Source of the DNA: Spodoptera frugiperda | Lineage: Eukaryota; Arthropoda; Insecta; Lepidoptera; Noctuidae | Length of the DNA stretch: 64,000 nucleotides | Reading direction: 5' to 3' | NCBI RefSeq assembly: GCF_023101765.2 | Contig: NC_064235.1 | Location: forward strand, 5,391,501 to 5,455,500 | Shown: positions 11,226 to 21,460 of the stretch, one piece after another | How the letters are laid out: each line of letters opens with the position of its first letter | Numbering within the stretch: position 1 is the first letter of the stretch | The notes under the pieces: generated by a model | Told to the model about the DNA's origin: nothing | The model's input: the letters and a program-made list of their open reading frames with translations, nothing else | Database searches by the model: none | Made by a program: the position numbers and the translations under genes

Positions 11226-11504
11226 TGAATTTCGATGAACTGTTTCTATTAAAAATCGATGAAGATATTTTGGATTAATGTTATTATATTTATTTAGGTC
11301 GTTGGTAATCGAATAGTCACTGAACGTCAACGCCGAGCCGTTCTCCCCTAAAATGATACACTGACCAGACATTTGAATAAAGTGCAGCCTTTTCTAAAAA
11401 TTTCGAATTTGAATATAGGCACGGAAAGTAAAACACAAAATACTAAATAGCAACTGTACTGCAGATAGGTTTATACTTGTTTTAGTTTCGATGGGTAAAA
11501 ATTA

Positions 11505-11640
11505 AATCATCCAATGACTTCTCCCACCTTGGCTGAGGCGAGAGGGAGTGTCAGACTCTTACTGACTAAAAACCACCCCGTTCCTACTCCTGCTTTGAGC
11601 TGGAGCCCCGGTAACCCCCAGGTTACCTACACGAAATTCG
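11505..11640 (+). repeat. CTTACTGACTAAAAACCACC repeat
   Basis: Abuts the ACGAAGTTTCGCCCGAAAC element that starts at about 11625. Confidence 0.55.
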
Positions 11641-11885
11641 ACAAAAAACGAAGTTTCGCCCGAAACTTCTCAGATTGCATAATATATAATTCTATTTATT
11701 GCGAACTTTCGTGAACAAAAATAAACGAATGAAATGAAGATAAATAAATAGTTTTTGATATACAATTAAAAATAAAACGTTATTTCAAGTAATTCTATTA
11801 GTAAATCAATAAAACCTACGGCCGAAGATTAAACGAAACTTCGCATTCGAGAACCGGAGTAGCCCTACTGTTCTGTTTTCCGCTA
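11625..11885 (+). repeat. ACGAAGTTTCG / AACGAAACTTCGC element
   Basis: Uninterrupted copy, about 250 bp, ending CGGCCGAAGATTAAACGAAAC and GAGAACCGGAGTAG. The same element is found inverted and interrupted at 19735-20340. Confidence 0.6.
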
Positions 11886-12109
11886 GCTCCGGATAGATAT
11901 GTTTATCCTACTAGCATTATGAATGCGAAAGTTTTTGAGTTTGTCACTCAATCACATCAAAATGGCTGAATTATGAAATGGTCTGGAATAACACATAGGC
12001 TACTTTTTATCCCACGGAAACGCGAGCGAAACCACTGGCAGAACTAGTATTTATATAAGCTTAATAACGTCATACATAGACTACATAGGTACATCTACAT
12101 AGAGTGGCT

Positions 12110-12255
12110 CTCTCATTACAAATCATATCGCCGGTGTTGCTATATGAAGCCGCGGAATGTAATAATTACCGGCCGGGGTTGCCACGCGCGAAATTTATGT
12201 GTTGCCATTAATTATTTTAATGTTATTATCAGTGTTCAGTAATAGTGAATGAGAG
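12110..12255. promoter_or_regulatory. Unique island, candidate enhancer
   Basis: ATGAAGCCGCGGAATG, TAATAATTACCGGCCGGG and GTTGCCATTAATTATTTT (homeodomain-type ATTA cores). Single-copy in the window; inference. Confidence 0.25.
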
Positions 12256-12407
12256 ATATTTTGCCGTTGTAATATTAAGTGAGAGGTTCGTGTTGGAAAA
12301 GTGGGTGTTATATGTATTTTATCTGAGGACTTGGTGTATAATAAGGTCTGAGGTCTTCTGTGAATAATTAGTTTGCGTTCTTATGTTTTTTTATTAAACG
12401 TTGCCCC

Positions 12408-12515
12408 CACACTAGGATATTTTCTGTCATACAATTTCAAACCCTAAAACAACAATTTGTGGATCACACAAAGAGTTGCTTCGTGCGGGAATCGAACCAG
12501 GTAGACGTTGTACGG
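12408..12515 (-). mobile_element. tRNA-derived SINE (family 1), internally deleted
   Basis: Head AAGAGTTGCTTCGTGCGGG and AATCGAACC box B remain; much of the body is gone. Confidence 0.6.
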
Positions 12516-12684
12516 TAGCCTATCAATTTTGTATGTTTAAGTAATATTAAGCACAGCACTTTTAATAACTATAACTTAGTCGAAGGTATTAAAATCAAGT
12601 GTATAGTAAAAAGCTTTGTAGGTACATGTAAGGGATAAGTATATTATATATCTTATGGGAACCTACTACCATGCATTTAAAGTT

Positions 12685-13130
12685 ATCTGGAGTTGGGACT
12701 CGAAACGCAGGAGTAGGAACGGGGTGGTTTAGTCAGGAAGCCGTCTGACAATCCCTCTCGCCTTACCCAAGGCCGGGACCAGTCAAGGTAAAAGGAGTAA
12801 ACTAGTCACAAATTCCATGCCATCTTTTTCAGTTTTAAATAAAAGACCTTGGCCCACATTAGAATTTTCTCCTATGTCGTGTGTGCGTTTACGAACATAC
12901 AAGTTCACATACACATCATACTTCAGACCCGAAACGACAAATTGTGGATCACACCAAGAGTTGCTCCGTGGACTTATTCGTCAACTCGGCCGCAATAGGA
13001 ACTCGACCTCGCGGTCGAGTTGGGAAAATTTTAATCTACCTATTATTTCATTGGGCATCTCGACCGTAGGAACATTCACTATGCGGTCGAGTCGACCCGG
13101 CTCATTGTTGTGATTTTTTTTTATTCGTCA
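12685..13130 (-). repeat. CTTACTGAC family fragment followed by SINE family 1 copy
   Basis: 12690-12785 is a reverse CTTACTGACTAAAAACC copy. 12845-13000 is SINE family 1 whose tRNA head has been replaced by sequence with CTCGACCTCGCGGTCGAG palindromes (13005-13135). Confidence 0.5.
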
Positions 13131-13386
13131 TCTCGACCGAGTACAAAATGTACCTTTGAGTAGAAAATGTCATGGAAAGATTTATTTTGTTAGGCCAATT
13201 AAAATGCGTGCTGTGCTAACACAAAGATCGTAGATGTTTCATTACAACACCCTTACTTTTATAAAATGTAGCACTTTAATCTGAAGGTCGTATCGGTTCC
13301 TATTAAGCCCTTAATCTCCTCTTATGTCACCCTCGACAAGAAGAGGAAGAGGTCAAAAACCCCATTCTTTCTTTATTAAAAAAAAA

Positions 13387-13608
13387 CGTTGCCCCACTCT
13401 ACGATTTTCTCCTGTGTCGTGGGTGCGTATACAAAAGTTCACATACACATGACACCCAGACAATAAAAAATAAATTAATATTACAATTTCCTGACTGGAC
13501 CTCACGGACGAGTTTAGAGTTGACGAATAAGTCGCTCCGTGCGGGAATCGGACCCGCTACACGTTGCGCGGCGGCTAGTTGCCCAGCCATCGCGCCAACC
13601 GTGCAGTC
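13387..13608 (-). mobile_element. tRNA-derived SINE (family 1) with internal insertion
   Basis: Both ends typical (TTGCCCCACTCTACGATTTTC; GGCTAGTTGCCCAGCC); about 70 bp of unrelated AT-rich DNA lies between the GACACCCAGAC block and the box B region. Confidence 0.65.
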
Positions 13609-13839
13609 AAATCGTCACCACATTGAACAAATTATTAATAAAAGTACAATACCATTGTGTGGACAACCCTAGAGCCGCGGTATGCTTTGCCGCGTCGAGC
13701 CCTGTTATTGGATATTTTTGGGGTCCCGCTAGCTTTGGAATAAAACCCGCTCGATGACTTGAATATTATTACTTGTCTATATTCTAATAAGTGTTAAAAT
13801 AATAATGAATAGGTTTGTAACACGCTTTTATTATTTACT

Positions 13840-14025
13840 AGCAACCCGCCCCAGCTTCAGATGGATATATTATGCATGTATTATACCTCCATATAAAACA
13901 TCCTCTTGAATCATTCTATCTATTAAAAAACCGCATCAATATCTGTTGCGTAGTTTTAAAGATTTAAGCATATAAAGGGACATAGGGGACAGAGAAAGCG
14001 ACTTTGTTTTATACTATGTAGTGAT
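13840..14025 (+). mobile_element. Non-LTR retrotransposon 3' fragment
   Basis: TAGCAACCCGCCCCAGCTTC ... ATACTATGTAGTGATT. The inverse copy is at 61225-61412 (GGGGCGGGTCGCTAGTATTA). Confidence 0.5.
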
Positions 14026-14044
14026 TTAATAAATCGTGAGATAC

Positions 14045-14200
14045 TTATACTAAATTAACTACGGTACAAATCACGGTTTACTCACATACGTTAATGAAGA
14101 AAAAATCTATTAGTTTCGTCTCATAGACGGATTGCTTATCATGAGCAGCGTGACTCGAAGCTTTTCTCCACTAAGTTACGTGAGTAAACCGTGATTTTTA
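14045..14200. repeat. Fold-back element, ACGGTTTACTCACATACG variant
   Basis: AAATCACGGTTTACTCAC and GTGAGTAAACCGTGATTTTT are inverted ends; related to the TTACTCACGTAACTGTTTGACG hairpins. Confidence 0.6.
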
Positions 14201-14279
14201 GCTAAGCTTTTATAAAGTCAACTTACTTACATTCTAGATCAGGAATGGCGAAAATGTTTTTTGAGCTTGGCTTATAACA

Positions 14280-14480
14280 TAAAAAAATTATACAGAACCC
14301 GTACCTCCTGTTGCCCTCTCATACCCTCTCGGCCCCGGAGATCAAAAGGCATCAGTTTATAAAATTATTTGATATCGGCCGTTTGATGTTACTAACTCTG
14401 CAATAACTATGCGCAAAATGAACGCCCCTCCCCTTACCCCGTACCCCGTCCCCCGTCCCCTCTACAATCCCCCTCGTCTG
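14280..14480. promoter_or_regulatory. Unique island with C-rich tract
   Basis: AGATCAAAAGGCATCAG, TATCGGCCGTTTGATG and ACTATGCGCAAAATGAACG precede CCCGTACCCCGTCCCC. Single copy here; candidate conserved element. Confidence 0.25.
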
Positions 14481-14594
14481 AATATTTTTACTCGAAGTAT
14501 TTATAATTTTGAGGTTTTGTTTTCGTTAGTGATTTTGTTCGTGTAATCTATCATTTGTGTAGATTACTTTGTACCTATTGTATTGTGTATAAGA

Positions 14595-14770
14595 TTAAGT
14601 AAAGTCAAAGCATTTATTTCAATTAATCCTTAGTTAGGCACTTTTGAAACGTCAAATTGAATTGTCCGTCAGTCTGTCTGTCAGTAAAGTCTGAAGTTAA
14701 GTACTCGATCCAAAGTGTAGCTTCGAATGGAGAAGAATGAGCAAGAAACTCCATCGTTCGTCTTTTCAAA
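14595..14770 (-). repeat. GACTTT-tailed non-LTR fragment
   Basis: AAAGTCAAAGCATTTATTTC, GTCCGTCAGTCTGTCTG and GAAGAATGAGCAAGAAACTC. Confidence 0.45.
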
Positions 14771-15079
14771 AACCTGTATTTTTTATAATGTCACTGATAC
14801 ATTATTTGATCATTAACATTTATGTGAGAATAATGTAACGACAATACAGCGTATAAAAATTCTAAATTAATGGGACTTTAAGACTGTTTCATGAAAATTA
14901 AAACCTGTAACGGCGATTGTTTCAAACATAGTGCCCACACATGCACACATACAATTTAAAATACAATTTGATTAGAAGTTTTTAGTTGTTTATTATTTTA
15001 AAATTCTAAATTAGTACCGAGAAAGTGAATGATGAGATAAAGCGATATCATGTTTAATTCTGAATGTACCCACCAAGGA

Positions 15080-15480
15080 TGTTAAGGATATCCACATCCG
15101 TAACCGAAACTATCGGATATCCGAAATAAAAAAAATATCTATTTCCGTAACCGAAAGTGAAATAAATGTTCCGGATAATTTCAGATAGGAGCGGAGTCTA
15201 AATGAGACATGAGACAAGTTACGAAAAGTTACTTATAGGCAGATTGAAGTACCTGCCAAATGATGACCAATTTATAAATAAAACCATTTGATTATCTATT
15301 TGTATGTTACTTTTGAAATTCTTTAGAAATCCAATATCCGTAACCGAAACTATCCAAAACTTCCGGATAATTTGGAATAATTTCTTATCCGTATCCGAAA
15401 CCGGAACCGATATAAAAAAGTCCACTATCCGTATCCATATCCATATCCGAAATTCCATATCCATAACATCCCTGGACCTA
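15080..15480. repeat. Cluster of ATCCGTAACCGAAACTATC motifs
   Basis: ATCCG(T)A(A/T)CCGAA motifs recur about ten times in both strands, including stacked CCGTATCCATATCCATATCC. Irregular, not a clean tandem array; no gene. Confidence 0.5.
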
Positions 15481-15604
15481 CGATGCCAAACAGTGGTGGA
15501 AAACCACTCAGAAAAAAGTATGGGAAAAAGAACGACTAGAGCCACCTTTATATTAGATCGAATGTCAAGAATCGGTCTTACTCGTAATGCAAATATTTAA
15601 AACT

Positions 15605-15805
15605 AGCTACTTCTGCGCGGTTTCACCCGCTCTTCTTGGCTCCTATTGGTCATAGCGTGATGTTTTATAGCCTATAGCCTTCCTCGATAAATGCAATACC
15701 CAACACAAAAAGAATTATTCAAATCGGACCAGTAGTTCCGGAGATTAGCGCGTTCAAACAAACAAACAAACTCTTCAGCTTTATAATACATATTAGTATA
15801 GATAA
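15605..15805 (+). mobile_element. Non-LTR 3' end (CGCGGTTTCACCCGCTC family)
   Basis: Ends CAGCTTTATAATACATATTAG after AAATCGGACCAGTAGTTCCGG. Further copies at 41150, 54708, 57605 and 58860. Confidence 0.6.
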
Positions 15806-15809
15806 TATT

Positions 15810-16660
15810 AGTATAGATGGAGATCGGTTAATAGTCGCCTATTGCGACACCAGTGGAGAATAAGAAAGTGGTCAATCATGAGTTTTTAATCTCTGAAATG
15901 GCTGGATCGATTTTGACAATATTAGCAGGGGGCTCATGTATTACTATGGAGTAATTTTAACTACTTTTATTAACCGACTTCCCAAAAAGGAGAGAGGTTC
16001 CCAATACAGCCGGTATGTCTTTTTTCTATGTATGTACACCGATTACGTTGATGTTTATGGACCGATTTGCGTGATTCCTTTTTTGTTCGATGCGGATTAG
16101 TTCAAATTTTGTCCCATATAAATTTGTTTTTATTTAGATTCGTTCACTGGTTTTTATTTTATTAACATTATAAGTCAGTACTTGACCGACGATTCTTAGT
16201 GTTAGAAAAAATATTTTATTTTAGATACAAAATCAAAAGCCCAAATTCTGTCACATGTCATTATTCTACGCGATCGAAGTCGCGTGCAACAGCTAGTTTA
16301 AATATAAAATTTACAAGCGTTGTATGTAAAAACATAGCGAGTTACCGTTTATTAGTTAATAGCGCGCAATAAGATTGTCCGTTTGAAGCTAATCTGCTGT
16401 AGTCGGGGGCGAAGCCCCACATTACCGGCGTTATAAATTTCTGTCTCTTTTGTAACAGGGACGGACTCTGACGGGGGCTGTTTTATTTTTATATTGTTAT
16501 GAGATTTGATGATACTATTGCCGACGTGCTTTCGAATTTCTTGATACTTTTGCCTCGAATATATAAAACTATTCAAGTATTCGCCAAAAAAAACTAATGA
16601 TTGACTGAATAAAACTACACTGACCACTGATACTAGTCAATTCTCCAACCACCCTTAAAT
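15810..16660. other. Gene-free intergenic stretch
   Basis: Contains a TTAACCGACTTCCCAAAAAGGAG fragment (about 15970, again near 20533), typical of insect non-LTR 3' ends, and CATTATTCTACGCGATCGAAG. No coding signal recognised. Confidence 0.4.
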
Positions 16661-16770
16661 TCCTTACCCCAAAAGGCTGACTTTATGTCTCAAGCGTCCA
16701 TGGGCGGCGGCGATTGCTTACCATCAGGTGATCCGTCAGCTCGTTTACCGGCTTATACCATAAAAGAAAG
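16660..16770 (+). repeat. GGTTACCGGAGGCCC family, 3' end only
   Basis: CCATGGGCGGCGGCGATTGC, TACCATCAGGTGATCCG, CGGCTTATACCATAAAAG. Confidence 0.6.
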
Positions 16771-17040
16771 CCACCAACAGCATAATCACACACAAAAAAT
16801 AACGAAACAACACTCAAATCTGAAACATCCCAATAAAATCGTGTAGGTATATTGATTTTCTACTGTATTGTGTTAATTGTCAAATCTCCTGTGTGAAGTG
16901 GGCTCAAACTTTACCTAAACAATAAATAGGTTTAATATTGTAATTTTCTTTCATTTGCATGCCGCTAATGGTAAATGTGCTGAAATTACTACCTATATAT
17001 ATTTAACACCTGTATTATGTACCATATTTTTTTTTTTTGA

Positions 17041-17226
17041 AACGTTGCCCTACATTAGGATTTTCTCCAGTCTCGTGGGTGCGTTTACAAACACACTAGT
17101 TCACATCACGCCCAGACCCGGAACAACAATCTGTGGATCACACAAAGAGTTGTTCCGTGCGGGAATCGAACCCGCGACACGTTGCACGGCAGCCAGTTGC
17201 CCACCACCGCGCCAACCGTGTAGTCG
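17041..17226 (-). mobile_element. tRNA-derived SINE (family 1), near full length
   Basis: GTTGCCCTACATTAGG tail; GAACCCGCGACACGTTGC box B; CACCGCGCCAACCGTG box A region on the complementary strand. Confidence 0.75.
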
Positions 17227-17279
17227 AATTTGAGCAAATAACTAATTTTTTATTTATTTAAATAAGTTAAGAAAAATCT

Positions 17280-17420
17280 CCTCACCGAAATTCTAAATCC
17301 GCCCCCTCCGACTCGGGAATGCTCGGTATTTAAATTAATCGAGACGGGGGGAGCGAAGCCGATTGTAACTTGTCTTTGTACTCGCGCCTAGCGGCACACG
17401 GACAAACTTTTATTATGTTT
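17280..17420. promoter_or_regulatory. Unique GC-richer island
   Basis: AAATCCGCCCCCTCCGACTC and AATCGAGACGGGGGGAGCG. Single copy; possible regulatory element. Confidence 0.25.
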
Positions 17421-17870
17421 TTTGATGTCCATACCTTAATCTGTATTATTTAACATTCGCGTTTGGGGATCGTTTTTCGCCTTAGTGGCGTGGTTTAAAG
17501 TATTTGTTTTGTAGTTTAGGTATATTTTAAATATGACGGTGTTTCTTTTAGATTAAATAGGAAGGGGTTGTGAAGATGTGTAATAGGCTAGTTGAGTTTA
17601 GTTGTTGTTCCGGGTCTGGGTGTCATGTGTATGTGAACTTATAAGTTCGTCTTTTCTTTCTTTAAAAAAATGGGTGTTATGTTATGAATCCTATGTAAAA
17701 GGGTCTGTTTATAAGTATCGGCCACAATTTACAGATACCGATGCTGTTGCTGAAATTCCTGCATAGTTGAATATAGCGACGTAATTGCCTCTTACTGATG
17801 TCTATTATTGTAAATATCAAAAGGGCCATTAGATAAATAACATCTATAGTAAGTATATACCTACCTCTGC
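17420..17870. other. Gene-free intergenic stretch
   Basis: A short reverse SINE-1 body fragment (GTTGTTCCGGGTCTGGGTG, about 17600) is the only repeat recognised. Confidence 0.35.
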
Positions 17871-17985
17871 GGACTACCTAGCAGATTACCGGGGCTCCGA
17901 ATCCAAAAGCAGGAGTAGGAACGGGATAGTTTTCAGTTAAAGTCTCGCTCAAGACGAGAGAAGTCATTGAATGATTTTCGACCCT
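17870..17985 (-). repeat. CTTACTGACTAAAAACCACC repeat, reverse
   Basis: GCGGACTACCTAGCAG ... AGTAGGAACGGGATAG ... GAAGTCATTGAATGATTTTC. Confidence 0.55.
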
Positions 17986-18214
17986 CAATAAATAGGTACC
18001 TACCTACTCCTACACGACGTTATCAACAGATCAGGAGCCAATTTGTAAACCAAGGGTTGTAACTTCGACATCAAAGGGTTAATCCTTTAGTTAGTGACCG
18101 TCATGTCCACTAGCGGACAGTGGACAGTGGACAGTGGTCATTAGTTGTTTCCAGTTAATTAGAAATAAGCCGACTTTAGATAGGTACTGAGATAGTTACT
18201 AAGCGACTAGACTT

Positions 18215-18718
18215 AGGGATGCTTTTCCAGAGATGTGCTATGCTACGTCGCTGTGGATGCGTTTGGTTTTCACCAATCATATTCATTAGTACCTACTCAT
18301 AGCTTTGTTTTATAGTTTTTTTTTTTGATGGTGGCAAATCATCCTATGACTTCTCCTGCCTTGGGCGAAGCGGGAGGCAGTGTCCGACTCTTACTGACAA
18401 AAAACCACCCCGTTCCTACTCCTTCTTTTCGAGCCGGAGCCCCGGTAAACCCGCTAGGTAGTCCGCAGCTCCGGATATGAGTTAGCATTGGTGGAAACGG
18501 ACTGCGCTAAGTTTATGTTTTTTTTTTATATGGAAAGATGTGTGATATGGATGGCTTCCCTACTATCGATACATTGCATACTCGAGTTGCGCCTCTTCCT
18601 CGCACAGCTACATAGCTGAGTATCAATGGTAACGGTCACATAGTTTCATAACTTAGCTATTTCATTACATCTTCGTAGCAAAGCTACATAGCACATCTCT
18701 GGTGGAAAAGCATCCTTA
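18215..18718. repeat. Fold-back element with a nested repeat
   Basis: Ends GGATGCTTTTCC(ACC)AGAGATGTGC and the inverse GCACATCTCTGGTGGAAAAG. A CTTACTGACTAAAAACCACC copy (18325-18482) interrupts it; the 9270-9560 relative lacks that insert. Confidence 0.7.
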
Positions 18719-18864
18719 GAGTTCGTTTGTCAGTTAAATTGAATCGATACAATTTCTCTTTGATATTTTTACTCTTGATTTCGATGAATAGATGATAATA
18801 GGATTATACATAAAATCTGAGATAAATTAATTATTAAGGTATCGGCTTACTCACGTAGGTGAGT

Positions 18865-19165
18865 ATAGGAGAGCCATGCTTCGGCACTGCTGGGCCGGCT
18901 CGACCGGAGTGATACCACGGCCGAGCAGAGAACCGACGTGAAACAACGCTTGCGTTGTGTGAGTGAGGTTACCGGAGGCCCAATTCCCCCCTTCAAAATT
19001 TCCCGATCCCCGATTTCCCAACAACCCTTAAATTCCTAACGCCCAAAAGGCCGGCAACGCACTTGTAACGCTTCTGGTGTTTCAAGCGTCCATGAGCGGC
19101 GGCGATTGCTTACCATCAGATGATACGTCTGCTCGTTTACCGGCTTATACGATAAAAATAAAACA
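18865..19165 (+). repeat. GGTTACCGGAGGCCC repeat, full length
   Basis: Complete copy from GAGAGCCATGCTTCGGC to CGGCTTATACGATAAAA, about 300 bp. No coding capacity and no tRNA-like head; family unknown to me. Confidence 0.7.
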
Positions 19166-19339
19166 CAAAATTCAATAAATAATGATATTTTTATTTATTA
19201 ATTTATAATAATTAATATTTACTCAATAAGTACGTGAACATATTCCTTATATACATATACAAGCATGCAACAATATTAGTATAAGCAGCAAACTAGCTAA
19301 CATAGTAAATAGAATAGGGATGAAGACAACAACGTCACG

Positions 19340-19600
19340 CCTTTTATCCCCGAAGGGGTAGGCAGAGGTGCACACGGCACGTAATACGGCACGTAATGCC
19401 GCTATACAATGTACACCCACTTTCAACCATTTGTGTTATAAGTCCCATGTAATAGGGGGTGAGTCTATTGCCATATACTGGACACAATTCCAGACTCCGT
19501 GCTATAACTGAAAATTTTTCGAAAAACTGAAAGAAGCCCAGTAATACATTACCCGACCCGGGAATCGAACCCGAGACGTCTTGTTTGGCAGTTTCTTTAA
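19340..19600 (-). mobile_element. tRNA-derived SINE (family 2)
   Basis: CACGCCTTTTATCCCCGAAG tail side, CCATGTAATAGGGGGTGAG, GACCCGGGAATCGAACCCG box B; a T tract then replaces the rest of the head. Confidence 0.75.
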
Positions 19601-19734
19601 TTTTTTTTTTTCTGTCTGTTTGTTCAGATTTATCTCAAAAATAGCTAGACCGATTTTGATGGGAAGAAGTAAATTAGGTTACTTTTACTATTAGAAAATG
19701 AAGTTACAAATTCCTTAATTCACTCGAAGCTGCG

Positions 19735-20342
19735 GGGCCTACTCCGGTTCTCGAATCCGAAGTTTCGTTTAATCTTCGGCCGTAGGTTTTATTGATTTAC
19801 TAATAGAATTAACGTTTTATTTTTAACTAGTGGTCGCCTAGTGGTCGAAATTCGACTATATACGATTTAATTTACAATACCACTTAACATACGTTCAAGG
19901 ATAATTTTTATTTAACGAATTGCTATTAGTTTTGTAAAATTCAAATTAATATATTCCGGCGCATCATGAACAGGAAAACACTATTCATATGATTTTGACG
20001 TTTTGTCAAATACGATCAGATATTATGCATGGTAGTGTGTGTAATGTTTTATTTATTGATTTAATGTACTTTATAAGCATTATTTTTGAAAAATATTAGC
20101 GTTCTGGACTTCTCCTACACATAAACTATAAGTGTACCAAATTTTATGCTCCTACGTCCGCGCAATTTTCGTAAAAAGGGGTCCAAAGTTTTTGCATCAC
20201 GTATTAATAGATAAATTTCATTTCATCCGTTCATTTTTGTTCACATAGTTAGTAGTTCGCAATAAACAGAATTGTAGTATGCAATTTGCGAAGTTCCGGA
20301 CGAAACTTCGTTTTTCGTTGAATTAGAGTAGGCCCCCTGTTT
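19735..20342 (-). repeat. ACGAAGTTTCG element interrupted by another element
   Basis: 19735-19828 and 20210-20342 are the two halves of an inverted copy of 11625-11885. The middle (19828-20212, AGTGGTCGCCTAGTGGTC ... GCATCACGTATTAATAGAT) is a second element also found alone at 45420-45800. Confidence 0.75.
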
Positions 20343-20344
20343 AT

Positions 20345-20943
20345 TATAATAATTCGTATAACATATTCTAAATTTATTTATTTATTACAACAGTATCATC
20401 TGATATTAATCTCTTACGGGATTAACTGAGATACATAAACCAAATATATAAAATAACATCATGCCTTATATTCCCCGAGGGAGCAGGCAGAGGTGCACAT
20501 ATTATTGAAATGACATCTCCTAATACATTTTTAACCGACTTGAAAAAAGGGAGGCTCTCAGTTTGACCTGTATGTAAGTATGTATGTTTGTGCGCGATTA
20601 TCTCGGGTTTGGCTGAAGCGATTTTGATACCGATTTCAGTTTAGTATATTTCAGACTTAGGAGAAGGATTTAGGTATATTATAAACACAATTCTTGCTCG
20701 TCATTGATCGAATTCACTTCCAAAGCTTCGAATTGACAATAACAGAATAGCCTAACAGGAATCGAACCCGAAATATCATGTACAACAATTTTTTCCAATC
20801 TATCAATTGCCAATCCTGAAAATAAATGTCAAAACGAAAAAATAATACTATATTTGTCAAGAATCGAACCTCAAATCCCTAGCAGCTACAACTCATAAAC
20901 AAAAAAATAAATACTTAATTTCCAAAACATTGCCTTTTTATAC
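20345..20943. other. Gene-free stretch downstream of DCTN1
   Basis: Contains a short SINE-2 piece (about 20453-20505), a TTTAACCGACTTGAAAAAAGG non-LTR-like fragment and two AATCGAACC remnants (20760, 20865). No coding signal. Confidence 0.35.
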
Positions 20944-20949
20944 TTTATT
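20944..20949 (-). terminator. DCTN1: Candidate DCTN1 polyadenylation signal
   Basis: TTTATT on the plus strand, AATAAA on the gene strand, about 430 bases after the stop codon. No transcript evidence; AATAAA is frequent in AT-rich DNA. Confidence 0.35.
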
Positions 20950-21375
20950 TCACTAAAATAAACAATCATAGACTACTTATTAACAATGTATAACTGCATC
21001 TCGCTCACACATATCGCTATCTCACTCTATCATTATGCTTTTTCCAAACTACCGTAAAAGGGGGTGAATAGAATTCAAGGGGTGAATAGATACAGAAGAG
21101 GGGTGAATAAATGTTGGGAAAAACTCCCTCCTAACTCATTTTTCGCATAAGGTGATTAATTGTCTTTCCAAATTCCTTAATGAAAATAATTGCAAAATAT
21201 GACGGTGTGTCGTAGTATTAATATTGCATTGGCAGTATAGTTGACAACACCATATTGGAGACTCAGTTGCCATTCAAGAAAAAAAAAATGTTGGGAAAAT
21301 GTTCTAACATCTATTCACCCCACTCCTGTGTCTATTCACCCTTTGAATGCTATTCACCCCCTCCCCCTCTTTACT
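20944..21375 (-). other. DCTN1: Predicted DCTN1 3' UTR with long inverted repeat
   Basis: Downstream of the stop, the minus strand holds an inverted repeat (arms 21301-21360 and 21061-21120, about 85% matched, built from GGGGTGAATAG motifs). The first clear AATAAA on this strand is at 20949-20944. The UTR extent is inferred. Confidence 0.55.
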
Positions 21376-21460
21376 TTAAGCTGCACAGACGGTGTTGTCC
21401 AGTGGTAGGAGTTCGAGCTTCACATCGTCCGACTGGAGTTCGGTTACCAGTTCGCGTAAT
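21376..21460 (-). CDS. DCTN1: DCTN1 terminal coding exon 25
   Basis: Acceptor TTTCTTCCCCAACAG. Joined to exon 24 it reads AKLRELVTELQSDDVKLE then LLPLDNTVCAA and TAA at 21378-21376. LRELVTEL fits the human tail QLHQLHSRLIS, with about 16 extra residues. Confidence 0.88.
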
